Origin: Montifringilla adamsi
Lineage: Eukaryota; Chordata; Aves; Passeriformes; Passeridae
DNA length: 64,000 nt
Assembly (NCBI GenBank): GCA_017590115.1
Contig: JAGGNK010010892.1
Coordinates: forward strand, 4,927,927-4,991,926
Reading direction: 5' to 3'
The notes beneath the pieces are model-generated. The model saw only the letters and a program-made list of their open reading frames with translations, made no database searches and was not told where the DNA came from. Each line of letters starts with the position of its first letter. Positions within the stretch are counted from its first letter, which is position 1. This document shows, in pieces, positions 1 to 10,890 of the stretch. The position numbers and the translations under genes were made by a program.

Positions 1-339
1 TTTACTGCATGTGCCCTAATTCTTGGCAGTTTCTCCAAGTTTGTCAGGAAATCGATGATCATTTGCATTGAGAAACTCTTTCTCACAGCAAAGCTCGCCG
101 TGGCTGCTGCCTGAGCTGTGTTTAGGACTGACCCTCGGGGTATTTGCTGCTCAGATTTCACAATGCTGCACCATCCTGGCATGTTTAGGAGGACTCTTGA
201 GTGATGTGGCAATTTCTAGTGCAGGATTTAGGGGCTGCATTCTACAGGGTAGGAACCCATGGAGTGCCACCTGCTCCTGCCTCCAATTTCTCTTTAAGCT
301 GGCGATGCTCCACTAATTCAGCCACGTGTGGGGACAGTG
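1..339. other. Unassigned sequence at window start
   Basis: No repeat, exon or regulatory motif was recognised. Several short frames are open, but they overlap one another in different frames and have no protein-like composition. Confidence 0.5.
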
Positions 340-487
340 TTTTTCCTTTTCCCCCTTTTTTTCCCCTATTCCCATTTTTTCCGATGTTTTCCTTTTTTCT
401 CTTTCTTTTTTTCATCTTTCTTTCCCTTTTCCTTTTTTCATTTTTTTTTCTTTTTTTTTTTCTTTTTTTCCTTTTTTTTCATTCTCT
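340..487. repeat. Pyrimidine-rich low-complexity tract
   Basis: About 150 bases are almost entirely T and C on the plus strand, with runs of up to about ten T. Frames through it give Phe/Leu/Ser-rich or, on the other strand, Lys/Glu-rich nonsense. Such tracts occur inside avian retroelements and next to them. It lies directly upstream of the LTR-like repeat, so it may belong to that element, but this is inference. Confidence 0.85.
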
Positions 488-554
488 GGGCTGATCAAAA
501 ACTCTGCACCCAATGCATCAGGCATTGGTTGTTCTGCAGCATATTCAGATTCCA

Positions 555-1005
555 TGCAAACATTGAGCCTTTTTGGTTTAATGGTGCTGTTAAACAGCAC
601 AGTGGGTTGTACTCCCCACTCCCCATCAGAATAAGGAAAAATGCCCTATTTTTTCCCTGTCCATTCCACCACCGGAAAATGCTCTCGTTTCCCTGTGCTG
701 GTGGCCAGATTATTAGCAAGTTATTATTTATCCAATATTTATCCAATATTCTGAAATTTATCCAATATTCTGAAAGGGGAAAAGAGAAGGTGCTGTATGG
801 GACTGAGAGGAATGAGGGATTTGTCTTTGCAAACAAGCTGTGGGTATGCCAGTAGAGAAAATCAGCAATGGGAGATAAAAGAAACAATGGGAAGGGCTCC
901 ACTGATTGATGAATGGAAAAAGAGATTTGCTTTTACAAATAAACTCTAGGTTTGCTGATAAATGAAATTGGATATTGAAAGATGAAAGAAACAATGGGGA
1001 AAACC
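555..1005. repeat. 451-bp tandem duplication, copy 1
   Basis: The sequence from TGCAAACATTGAGCC to GGGGAAAACC is repeated at 1006-1456 with a period of 451 bases. I found no mismatch by eye. It includes a short palindrome (584-600, arms GTGCTGTT and AACAGCAC) and two degenerate units of about 100 bp that begin with GATTTG. Identity this high means a very recent event or an assembly artefact. Confidence 0.95.
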
Positions 1006-1456
1006 TGCAAACATTGAGCCTTTTTGGTTTAATGGTGCTGTTAAACAGCACAGTGGGTTGTACTCCCCACTCCCCATCAGAATAAGGAAAAATGCCCTAT
1101 TTTTTCCCTGTCCATTCCACCACCGGAAAATGCTCTCGTTTCCCTGTGCTGGTGGCCAGATTATTAGCAAGTTATTATTTATCCAATATTTATCCAATAT
1201 TCTGAAATTTATCCAATATTCTGAAAGGGGAAAAGAGAAGGTGCTGTATGGGACTGAGAGGAATGAGGGATTTGTCTTTGCAAACAAGCTGTGGGTATGC
1301 CAGTAGAGAAAATCAGCAATGGGAGATAAAAGAAACAATGGGAAGGGCTCCACTGATTGATGAATGGAAAAAGAGATTTGCTTTTACAAATAAACTCTAG
1401 GTTTGCTGATAAATGAAATTGGATATTGAAAGATGAAAGAAACAATGGGGAAAACC
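1006..1456. repeat. 451-bp tandem duplication, copy 2
   Basis: This is the second unit of the direct repeat. Downstream of 1456 the sequence continues as in the related family copy (5028-5515: CCCTAAATTCCATAAG), so this copy keeps the ancestral right flank. Confidence 0.95.
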
Positions 1457-1722
1457 CCTAAATTCCATAAGAATTAAAAATCAAAAGGGAGGGTTATACG
1501 TTAGAGGGGAATCTTCGGTATCAGACGTTCTGGAAATGTGGCTGGGAAATTGGGATAAAAAGGGGGCTGCGTCCTCCAAAACTTGGAGAGAGCCCAGGGG
1601 AATGCCCCATGGCCTCTCCCTTTATTGGAATAAAGTAAAAGGACTCCTCTGTCTCCTTTTTGGACATAAACCTCTGATGGTTGTGGATTAATTTTCCTGA
1701 CAGGACTGTGCTACAGAGGATC

Positions 1723-1800
1723 AGAGAATCATTAAGGTTGGAAAAGGAGTCCAGTCATTAACCCAGCACTCCCTCTCTCAATTCCTGCCCTTCCCAGTGG
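1723..1800 (-). mobile_element. Short antisense CR1 LINE 3' tail
   Basis: The sequence reads AGAATCATTAAGGTTGGAAAAG and then a GTCCAGTCATTAACCCAGCAC-like block. This is the reverse complement of the terminal segment of an avian CR1 LINE. Only the last 70-80 bases are recognisable, as expected of 5'-truncated copies. Confidence 0.6.
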
Positions 1801-3706
1801 CTTTGGAGCTCGCTGGTTCTGTATAGGGAAGTTGGAGGAGGATGAGTGTGGGCTGGGAGGAGGCAGCAGTGCAAAGACAGCAATCCTTAGGAAAACTGCT
1901 CCTTTTCCTGGCTGGGCTCCAGCTGGAAGCTCCCCCAGCCCCAGCAGCTCCCCCAGGGGTTCCTGCTGGTTGGGTCTCTGTTGGAAGAAGAAACATGACA
2001 TGCTAGACAAGGTCCTACCTCCTCCTCCTCACTGACAGCCACCACAAACACCTCCTCACCTGATTATCCACAACCCAGATAGCCTGCAGCTCCATGGAAT
2101 TTCTCCACCTGCTTTATACTTCCAAGAAGCTTTTGCACTCCCTAAATGCCACCACCCACCCTGCTGCTGCTGGAATCACCTCATTAGTTTCCAGAAACGT
2201 TTCATAACCACGTCCAAACAAAGCAAAAAATTCCTGGCATGATAACCTACCACCAAAAAAAAAGGAGGTTTTCCTGCGACCCTTCTCTTGTTCTTCTACT
2301 GTCTGGGAGGAGAGGCATTGACAGCACACACAACTGGGAATAAAGTTGTATTTTTATGAAGCAAAGTGCCTTTGAGTTTTTTTAAGCATCATGGGTGTTC
2401 CACAGGTTGCCAGTGAGCCCCTGCATGTTGACTTCAAGAATGGAATGATGTCTGGAGCCACACATGAGCCTCGAATGGAGCTTGCTGGCATTCTGTGAGT
2501 TGCTCCATTATGCTGGCTGGCCAGGCAATAGCTGTGGCTATTGCAGTTTTTGCTGGAATGACAAGACTGGAGGGTGTTTGGGGGTTTTCGAAAGCAAATC
2601 ATTGCTCTTATTCTGTTCTTTCACCCATTCCCTGTTTTGCACTCCCAGGCCTTTTACAGCCTATAAGGAAGTTGCCAAGGTACCCTTGGGGAGCAAAGTC
2701 CATGGTCTCAAGCCGTCAGTTTGCTCTGCCATCATTGATATTCTTCTCACCTGAATTTGGGATCAGCTTCATGAATTTGTTATCACACACCTACAGGATT
2801 AGGGAGACCTCTGGTCTCCTTTTGAATTCCCCACTCCACTTCCCTGTGTCTGTTGGATTAATGAAATGGACAGTGTTTTATGGATGAATTATCAGATCCA
2901 GCAATCTAGGAGCAAAGAGGGAGTGAAAAAATAACAGATTAGTCAGTGAGTGATATTGGGCAAGGCAAATATTGAACCAATTTCCCCTTTATTACAGATA
3001 CAGGGTAACAAGTTAATAAGAGAAGCAGCAGAATGTGGGTAATGGCCATCACACTGCTGGGATGAATTATATGAGAGTATAAAATCTTATATGCACTGCA
3101 TACATTTTTTTAAAGTTATATTGAGCTGTACTGGAAAACAGTACAGAACAGGGAAATGCCTCATGGAATTTAAATATTAGGAGTCAGTGGCATTTTTGTC
3201 TTGTCTCTGCAGCTACCAGAACTACTCTGTTCATTGGCTTGTGCAGGACAGTCCCTCTCTTCCCTAAAGGGGAAGCTCACACCTCCAGCAGTCACAGCCC
3301 AAAACACAAGATGGGTTTTGGGAGCCCTTACTGAATTTTGAGGAATAACCATCTGGAGCACAGCACCTGCACATCCCTCCTGCCTCCCAGGGCCAGAATC
3401 AGAGAGCTCAGATGTGAAACACATGTGAGGATGTCTGCAAAAACATTTGGGTTTTCAAGGAGGGCAAAAACCAAAAATATTTTACTGTACAGTACAGAAG
3501 AACACAGATTGATGCATTTTCATTACAATCCTTGCTCTGAATTTAAGGCAGGGAGGAAGATGGGTTTGGTATCATTTGAATTCTCCTCTGTTTCTAAGCA
3601 CTCCAGGCACTGATGAGACTTAATTATCTCCTGAACAATTTTAGTAAAAAAAAAAAATAAGACAACTAAAACTAATAAAATATTAATAACAGGTTTTTGC
3701 TCATAG
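1801..3706. other. Unique sequence without a recognised feature
   Basis: No repeat family was recognised. A 31-base acceptor-to-donor interval (about 2653-2683) was considered and rejected as an exon. A-rich runs near 3645 and AT-rich DNA around 3050-3130 are the only compositional features. Confidence 0.5.
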
Positions 3707-3763
3707 GCTGGGGCTGACCTTTTGCTGACATCAGTTAATGTCTCGCTGATATTGAAATACCAG
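3707..3763 (+). CDS. Candidate internal exon (57 nt), gene unknown
   Basis: A T-rich stretch ending in GCTCATAG (AG at 3705-3706) precedes 57 bases, which end in CAG followed by a consensus donor GTGAGT (3764-3769). An ACTAAT branch-point-like motif lies about 35 bases upstream. Only the frame that starts at the first base is open, giving AGADLLLTSVNVSLILKYQ, a phase 0 to phase 0 exon. I do not recognise the protein. An interval this short is open by chance fairly often, so the case rests mainly on the good donor and acceptor. It could be an exon of a long-intron plus-strand gene or a decoy. Confidence 0.22.
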
Positions 3764-4329
3764 GTGAGTCTCATCCCTTTGAAGCTGGAGCTGCCTCGTG
3801 GGCAATGCCAGCCTCAGTGGAGCAGTGAGCAGAGACTCTTGCTAACCCTTAATTATAAGATCTCCCATTGGCAAAAAAACTGTCTGAATCGTTGGTGACA
3901 CGTTATAAAACACACTCCAGCTTCATGAGACACGCTGCAACTTTGATCTGTTTGCAGGTGGTCATTTGCATCTGAAATGTCCGTGGTGAATTTTACTCCT
4001 TTCTCTTCTCTCCCCTTGCCTGGCTGACAGCAGCACTGACAACTCCAACCACTCGAAAATGAAAATCAGGGTTTGGGTCTAAAAAGCACAAGCAGAGTGG
4101 CTGGAAAATCACAGTGCTTCTAAAAATAGGGCAGGTGGGGGTTGTTGGGCTTGCTGTGTGAGGCCCAGCAGGATGGAGGTGACTAATGGGCGCTCATTTA
4201 CATGGAGAGGCTCAAAGCTCAGCTTTAATCACATCACATCACCTCCCCGGCTGCAGTCTGCTTTCCTGAGCAGCTCTGCACCCTGCCAGGGGCTGTGCAG
4301 GAGCACCAAACTCCTGATCATAGGATGGG
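3764..4329. other. Unique sequence without a recognised feature
   Basis: This is moderately AT-rich DNA with no recognised repeat. It holds nothing I could support beyond being the left flank of the antisense LTR. Confidence 0.5.
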
Positions 4330-4936
4330 TGAAAATGAAAAATAGCCAATTTTAATAAAAAAATTAAAATAAAATTTATTTCGCGACCGTAATACAGTCC
4401 GACAGCCACCAATCAATCGGCCAGCGTACCACCCCCGGTCGGTGATGCGGGTGAACGTGAGATTGGCCTCGCTAGCACCAATTCTACCCCGTCCACACTG
4501 GCTGCTCCGAGGCAGTGGTTCTTATACAGTTTATTTCGCAGAATGTCTTTGTTTCTTTCTGAGTTCTTCATATTCAAGTTGGTTTCTTTCTCTGGCTCAG
4601 GCTGCACAAAGCCTCTGTCCGGGAATAGAAAAATACACTACCCCGATTCCCGGAGTCTGGCATTCAGATGGAAGGTGTTGATGGCCCTGGTCCTCTCAGA
4701 TAGGAATCTAGCCTGGGCCATCATCTCCTGGGTGTGGCTAGGTGTAGGTTCTTGTGAATGCCCATCTCCTGTGCAGCCGAAGTTTCCTTCGAATGCAAAA
4801 CTCTCTGTCCATCTGCCAAGGTTTCGCCATCCTGGGGAAGAATCTCTCCCTCCCTTGTACACCAGTAGTTCATTTTATACATATATATTTTGATACACCT
4901 TTTATTCCCACGAATTACTACCCATATCTATAACAG
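4330..4936 (-). mobile_element. Endogenous-retrovirus LTR, antisense, CpG-rich R/U5
   Basis: Read on the minus strand, it begins TGTTATAGATATGGG and has an AATAAA signal (complement at 4375-4380) followed by an AT-rich end. The segment around 4380-4510 is unusually rich in CpG for this window, which suggests a fairly young or weakly methylated copy. Two minus-strand frames (4413-4607, 4638-4862) are open but resemble no retroviral protein I know. The right edge (CTATAACA, 4936) is well defined. The left edge is approximate and I found no target duplication. Confidence 0.65.
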
Positions 4937-5027
4937 TGACCCTTGGGTAAGGGACGCCCAGCCCAGGGCAGCCCATGAGCCCTCCCGAATGGCTGCTGGC
5001 CACCAGGTCTGACCAGCCCCTGGGCAC

Positions 5028-5515
5028 AGGAATGACAGATCTGCCTTTACAATCAAACTGTGGGTCTGCTGGTAGATAAAATCAGCACTGGGAGAGAAAA
5101 GAAACAATGGGAAGGATTCCGCTGATGAATGGAAAAAGATATTTGCCTTTACAAATAAACTGTAGGTTTGCTGATAAATGAAACTGGATATTGAAAGATG
5201 AAAGAAACAATGGAGAAAACCCCTAAATTCCATAAGAATTAAAAATCAAAAGGGAGGGTTATACATTAGAGGAAAATCTCTGGTATCAGGTGTTTTGGGA
5301 AGTCTGTGCCTCTCAAGTACTTCAGCCAATGGGGAAAGAGAGAAGGGAAATGTGGCTGGGAAATTGGGATAAAAAGGAGGCTGTGTCCTCCAAAACTTGG
5401 AGAGAGCCCAGGGGAATGCCCCATGGCCTCTCCCTTATTGGAATAAAGTAAAAGGACTCCTCTGTCTCCTTTTTGGACATAAACCTCTGGTGTGTGTGGA
5501 TTAATTTTCCTGACA
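5028..5515 (+). mobile_element. LTR-like retroelement repeat, family X copy 2
   Basis: This aligns with 830-1702 of copy 1 over most of its length, including the paired GATTTG-type units, the TTGGGATAAAAAGG box, the AATAAA signal (5442-5447) and the terminal CCTGACA (ending 5515). It has only one unit of the 451-bp segment and an extra 50 or so bases around 5290-5340 (GTCTGTGCCTCTCAAG and following) that copy 1 lacks. Its 5' part is missing, possibly through insertion of the neighbouring antisense LTR. Confidence 0.65.
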
Positions 5516-5689
5516 CTGGAAAGCCCAGAGGGAAGGAGCAGAGGTGACTTGTGACCAAAATTTCCACAGAGGCTCTGGTCCCTGGTCCATATCTGGCCAA
5601 CCCTGCTCCACTGTGGGACACCAATGTCCCTGTGAGATGTTGTCACCTGTGGGTGAGAAACTTTGGCCCTCTAAGAAAGGTGACAGGTC

Positions 5690-6290
5690 AATGGAGCTGG
5701 GAAGGGGCTACAGCCCCTGGAGCAGCTGAGGGAGCTGGAAGGGGGCTCAGCCTGGAGAAAAGGAGGCTCAGGGGGGACCCTGTGGCTCTGCACAACTCCT
5801 GACAGGAGGGGACAGCCGGGGGGCCAGGCTCTGCTCCCAGGGAACCAGTGAAAGGACCTCAAGCTCTGCCAGGGGAGGTTCAGGTTGGACATCAGGAAGA
5901 ATTTCTTCCCTGAAAGGGTGCTCAGGCCATGGCAGGGGCTGCCCAGGGAGGTTTGGAGTCCCCGTCCCTGGAGGTGTCCAAGGAAGGGCTGGAGGTGGCA
6001 CTGAGGGCTCTGGGCTGGTGACAAGGTGGGGACGAGGCACAGCCTGGACTTGATGGTGCTGGAGCTGCATCTGAGGGTCTGTCCCTTGTGAAGCTCTCAG
6101 TGAGCAGCTCGTGGCTCAGCCTTGCAGGACTGGTCCTGGCAGACACCCAGGGGAGCTGGGCATGGCAGCAGAGCTGCTGGGACAGCAAAGGGCACAGCCT
6201 TGACCAGATGAGCACATTGCTGCCAGAGAGGTGCCAATCCCATCTCCCAGCAGGGAGGGGTGTCCATGGTTTATGATTCTGTGAATGGTT
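5690..6290 (+). mobile_element. CR1 LINE 3' region, sense
   Basis: From GGGCTCAGCCTGGAGAAAAG onward the text follows the CR1 3' end: the GACAGGAGGGGACAGCC block, GACATCAGGAAGAATTTCTTC, CCCTGGAGGTGTCC and ACTTGATGG, with a terminal ATTCTGTGA-like unit near 6277. About 200 bases between 6060 and 6265 do not fit the CR1 and may be an insertion or decayed sequence. It is 5'-truncated and non-coding. Confidence 0.8.
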
Positions 6291-6964
6291 GGACCTGTGG
6301 GCACAGGAAGATCCAGGGCTGGGCATGGCCAGGTTCTGTCTGGCCCTCAGGGGCTGGGGCTGGTGCCAGGGCAGGACCCAAATCTCTGACAGAGTCAGGG
6401 AAATGCTCAGTGATTCTTTTACTAAGTGCAGAGAGTTGCAGCACAGAAAAAGAACATTGCACAAATTGTCCACAAACAACCCCTGTGCTCCAAAACCTCC
6501 AGCAATGGCTGAGAACAAATCTTTGATGCCCTCAGGGGCGAGACATTAAACACAGAGGTCACGGGTGAATGGTAGCAGTGCTGCTGTGACTTTCCTCTCA
6601 TGTCTGTCACCAGGGCCAGCCCAGACAGCAGCCAGCTGTCTCCAGGGTCCCAGGCAGCTGTCAGGGCTGAGGGAACACAGCACATTGACACACGTGCTAC
6701 AAGAATTTTGCAAGCTCAATCAGCTCCTGGCTGAACAGGACTCCTGGAAGATTTTGTGGAGGTTTTTCCAGGTCAGGTGCACAAGTGTGAAAGGCAGTGC
6801 TGGCACAACCCCAGCACTTTGCTATTCCCAGGTGGCTCAGGTGTGTTTTCCTGCTGCCCATGGCTGTTGTACAGCTGGGAGCCAGGTGTCCTCCAGCATC
6901 TCCAACACCTGACACAGTGCAAATAGCTGAGACAATGCTTTTGGGCTGTCCTGAGCAAGACTGA
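6291..6964. other. Unique GC-rich sequence
   Basis: No repeat family or exon was recognised. Open frames on both strands overlap and look like chance frames in GC-rich DNA. Confidence 0.5.
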
Positions 6965-7240
6965 GATTCACCTTATGTTACATTGAATTAAATCCCATGT
7001 TTGTGCCTGGGATTGCTCCTCCTTAGGTACAGGACTTGGCACTTCTCATTGAGCTCCATGATGTTCCTGCCAGCCTCTTCCCAGCCTGCCCAGGTCCCTC
7101 TGGGTAGCAGCATGACCCTCTGAGGTAGCTGCCACTCCTCCCTACCTATGTGATCTGCAAATTTGCTTTAATGAAGGTGTTAAAGAGAGCTGGACACAGC
7201 ACTGACCCCTGGAGCCTCCCTGGGCACCCATCCCACCTCA
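6965..7240 (-). pseudogene. Decayed CR1 ORF2 reverse-transcriptase fragment
   Basis: On the minus strand a translation with shifts reads SKFADH, then a GTWAGWEEAGRNIMELNEK-like stretch, then VLYLRRSNPRHKHG. This matches the CR1-type reverse-transcriptase core, where FADD is the catalytic box and an HLGRNNP-like motif follows about 60 residues later. Here the second catalytic Asp is His (codon CAC, near 7146-7160), so the copy cannot be active. It is an internal piece of the LINE and not a 3' tail, which is less common in avian genomes. There is no intact frame. Confidence 0.7.
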
Positions 7241-8921
7241 CACCCTGCCTGTGACTGTTCCCAGCCCATCTTCTGTCTCCCTCTGAAAGGTGGAATGGAT
7301 CCCCTGACAGCCCAAACACTCCATTCTGTCACTCTCAGAAACCTGGAGACAGCACTAATCTAAACAGTGGGTAGGTAACAAGAGCTGAAATAGCAAACAA
7401 GCAAGAAAAAAAAAAATCAAAAAGATGTGAATTCAAAAAAAATATTGTCTGTGCTGCTTCAGAAGAGCACTGTCTGGAATGTAATTCTGTCAGCATGCAT
7501 CCAAACAAGGGAGGTGAAACATGGTCACAAACAGACATTTAAGCCTGGCACAAAATCTCTGAGCCTGGCTTTCCACCTCCAGTAAAAGTGGCCTCACATG
7601 GTTTCTTGTGTAGGTTTTCATTTCTCTGAAGCTTTTAAGGAGTGCAAAACAGACCCTTTGTCTTGTGCCATCAGCTTTGATCTTCTCAAGCTTATTAATG
7701 GGGCAGGGCTGGGGCCATCCCCTGGATATCTGCCCTGGGGGCTCTGAAGAACAGAATGACCAACAGCAACAGCAGGGGCTCAGGCCCTCTCTGCCTAAAA
7801 GAACCTGGAAAAACAATCCCTGTCCCCTTCTGCCCCTGGGGCAGCCCTGGAGATGAACAAGTTCAGACTGTGGGGTGTCTCTGCCCTGTGCTGCCTCTCT
7901 GCCATGCTGGGCTCTGCCTTTTGTAGTTTACAGAGAAACTTAGGTTAAAATGAACCTTTGGAGATCTCTGACCCCAAACTGAGCTGAAAAGGGATGAGGT
8001 AGATAAGGTTTATGAAGGTCTTATTTTTGTCTCTCCACACTGACGCCCTGCTCTAATATTTGACTGATCTCAGAGGAGAACAGTTCTGGTGTTCAAAACC
8101 TTGTGCCTGTGGTTTAAACGTTGCTGAAGAACAACAGGTGATGAGCAATGCATGGAATCAGAGCCAGGCTGTGCCTGATGTGCTGCAGAGCTGTCTGGAG
8201 GGGTCTGGCAGGGTTCAGTGGTCACCTTTAATCCTGCCTGGCTGCAATCCCTGTGCACACTGTGCAGAAGGAGCTGCTGGCAGCAGCAGGAGGCATATTC
8301 TTCCTGCCCAGTGAACAAATAACCCCCAGCAGGTCAAACTCTGAGCCTGAGCTGGGCCAGCTCTGTGTGCCCCCCACAGGGACAGCAGCTCAGCCAGACA
8401 TTTCCAGCCACCCCTGCTCTGTATTTCAGGCACAGATTGTCCCCCAGCCTGGCTCAGCTGCTTGTCCCTTCTTCACCTCACCCCACCTTGATCTGTTCCT
8501 CTGCTGAGTGGGATGCCTGGCCTGGCCTGGCCATGGCAGGGCACACCTGAGACAGGTGGGAGAGGCTGCAGGGAAAACCCCAGGTGCTAGGGAGGTGCTG
8601 GAGCCTCCAGCCCTGCCCACTCAGCCTGGGGGAGCTGTCCCCACTGCCGCAGCGCCTGCGCTCCCAGCCTGCCCTCTCCATCCTCCCCAGCAAACCAACC
8701 CCAGCCAAGGCCTTCTTCCAGCATGCAGCCAGCTCCCAGCCCTGCCTGGGTCACTCTGGTGGAGTACCACGGCCTGGGAACAATTCCTGAGCTGTTTTTT
8801 CTGATGGGCTCTTCAGGGTGAGGGGTGGGACGGGCAGCTGCCTGTCCCAGGGCTGGGTGGGCCGCGTAGCACAGGACAGACACCCTGAGCTGCCTCAGAA
8901 CTGTCCCTCTGTGCCATGCAG
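7241..8921. other. Unique GC-rich sequence
   Basis: No interspersed repeat was recognised except short A-rich runs around 7405-7445. Nothing coding could be supported. Confidence 0.5.
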
Positions 8922-8992
8922 ACCTGATCCAGAACTGCAGATCCTAAAGAAACATGAGGAATGGATGTCTGATCTAATTAAATATCTGCCAG
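8922..8992 (+). CDS. Candidate internal exon (71 nt), gene unknown
   Basis: A pyrimidine-rich stretch ending in GTGCCATGCAG (AG at 8920-8921) is followed by 71 bases and then CCAG with a GTACCT donor (8993). Only one of the three frames is open: PDPELQILKKHEEWMSDLIK, then YLPG. It takes one base to complete the first codon and leaves one base at the end. The mix of charged, Trp and hydrophobic residues is unlike the repeat-derived frames nearby and looks like a real amphipathic segment. I do not recognise the family. The flanks up to about 9260 are not repetitive. Confidence 0.35.
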
Positions 8993-10430
8993 GTACCTTC
9001 CTACAACTTCCACTTCACATTATCTGTAATGCAAGGTTCTGTTCCCCGAGATGCCGGGAGCAGCACGTCCATCCTTCATCATTACCCTGCCCACATTGTC
9101 CTGATGGGCTGGGAAGTGAATTATGGAGGAGACATTACCCTGCGAAGAGCTGACCTTGTCCTTAACCTCAGCACATTCTTCAATTAATGCCCCACAAGAC
9201 AAATTAATTCTATTAATCCGCAGAGGCCTCTAAGCAGATGAATTGGGATTTCTGCCTTTCTCCCTAAGCCCACTTCTTCCTTCCCCTCCCTAATGAACCT
9301 GTGCTTGCAATCAATAGTTAAAGGTTTGGCACTGTTTGAAAGCAAAAATAAGCAGAGTTGTGCTTACAGCCTGGCTGCCTCCTAAACCCTGCTGTGAAGG
9401 AGAAAGGATTCTGAAAGCTGATATATATTTCATTTTCCTGTCCCCAACAGGCTCAGCAGCTTTTCCTCACACGGTTGGTGCTGCAAAAGCCAACCTTAGC
9501 AGGAGAAAGAGTCACTTCCAGATCAGCTCAAATTTGCTCCCTCTGCCTGCACTGCAAGCAACAGGCTCTGCTGAACACGAGAGAAAATGGAAAGGGTGGT
9601 TCTGTAAAGATTTTGGGGTGGAAAAGGCCAAGATCCATGTTTTGGGGATTTCCCAGTGAGATTCTCCAGGGAAATGCCCTGTAATCCCCATTCAGTGCAG
9701 GAGATCATCTGGGCAGGCTGTGTCTGCGGGGCCTCTCTGGAGCATGTGGAGATAGCTTGGGGTCTGGTCCTAAAGATCCCAAATTACCAGGATGGTTGTG
9801 CTGGAGGGTCCTGGAGATCCTGAGGGGGCCAAGCTGGAGGTGAAAAACTTCCAGTGCTCGAGGCAAAGGCTTCAGGGGTGAGAAAAAGGCTACAGGAACT
9901 CCCCATGGGGCCAACAACAGACAGCCCCACGCTGCCTCCTGACTCCTCCCTGGCTCCCAAACCTTCTGAACCCTCCTGGGCTTTTCCCAGAGCATTCCTG
10001 CAGGTACAGCCAGTGCTGGGAATGCTGCTTCCCTCTGGCTGGCTGCTGGCACCTGAGCAGGGTCAGCAGTGCACTCAGACAGGCTACAGGAACACCCAGC
10101 TTTGGGAACAGCAGGAAGGGCTTTGGGTGCTTGCTCAGACTGAGCCTGACCTCAAAAAACACCAGAGGGAACCCAAACTTCACCTGGAGCCTCTGACCCC
10201 TGGTTTCTAGCCAAGCAAGTCCCTGCATTGTGCCTTGGCTCCTAAATCATCCTTCAGACAGTTGGCCCTTGGGAAAAGAGGGGTGCTTGGATATGGGGTG
10301 TCCAGCTGAGACCTCCTGGGCTGCAATTCCCAGTCCAGGGGCAGCATTCAAGGGACTGATTTAAGGGTTTTTCAAAAACTTGGCCTGACTGGCATCACCA
10401 GTAGCACTTGTCCACTTTGCAACCTTAGTA
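8993..10430. other. Unique sequence; AT-rich block at 9100-9250
   Basis: The segment 9175-9240 has several AATTAAT-type motifs in otherwise non-repetitive DNA and may be a conserved non-coding element, but this cannot be tested from one sequence. The rest is GC-rich with chance open frames. Confidence 0.4.
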
Positions 10431-10522
10431 TTTTATTTTATTTTATTTTATTTTATTTTATTTTATTTTATTTTATTTTATTTTATTTATTTTTTAATTT
10501 TTTAAATTTTATTTTATTTTTA
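10431..10522. repeat. (TTTTA)n microsatellite
   Basis: About eleven perfect TTTTA units run to about 10488, followed by a degenerate T/A-rich tail to 10522. Confidence 0.95.
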
Positions 10523-10890
10523 GACAGCTGTGAGTACTCTCAGTACCTAAGATGTGCCCGTGGTAATGGAGACCATTTCTTATGGCATTAATAACCGTAA
10601 TTAAGGATGGGATTTTTCAAAAGCAATCAGGGAAGTCAATAAGAGTCCGTAAGAAGTGGGTGCCTCATTTCCTCGAGGTGCTTTTGCAAATCCTACCCTA
10701 AAACATTGATATTTCATGCGGGCACATCTAAGTCTGTGTGGGAGAAGCCTCAAATCCTTTTTGAAAAGTGCTATGCATATTGTAATTGGAACAGATTAAT
10801 ATGAATCTCTGTGGCTGCTTAACCTTTTATTCTCCTTATTTCAAAACTCACTGAGTATTTCAGTCACAAGCAACTGTATCCTGCAGTTAA
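10523..10890. promoter_or_regulatory. Possible conserved non-coding element
   Basis: This is non-repetitive, AT-leaning DNA with homeodomain- and octamer-like words (CCGTAATTAAGG near 10596, ATGCATATTGTAATTGG near 10772, GATTAATATGAAT). Such composition is typical of deeply conserved vertebrate enhancers, but conservation cannot be seen here. This is inference only. Confidence 0.2.

Larger units (their letters stand above)
555..1702 (+). mobile_element. LTR-like retroelement repeat, family X copy 1, containing a tandem duplication
   Basis: This block and 5028-5515 are two copies of one family. They share the internal segment, an ATAAAAAGG box (near 1555), an AATAAA signal (1629-1634) and the same terminal segment ending in CCTGACA. 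An upstream TATA-like box, a polyadenylation signal and a CA end fit an endogenous-retrovirus LTR on the plus strand. The 5' boundary is not resolved and no target duplication was found. Copy 1 has an exact internal tandem duplication, so it is longer than its relatives. Open frames inside it repeat with the duplication and are not genes. Confidence 0.6.

Noticed and set aside
495..1353. Two near-identical 135-codon minus-strand frames
   Set aside because: They repeat because of the 451-bp duplication and lie in LTR-like non-coding DNA.
2653..2683. 31-nt interval between CTCCCAG and AAG/GTACCC
   Set aside because: It is too short to judge, and more than one frame is open.
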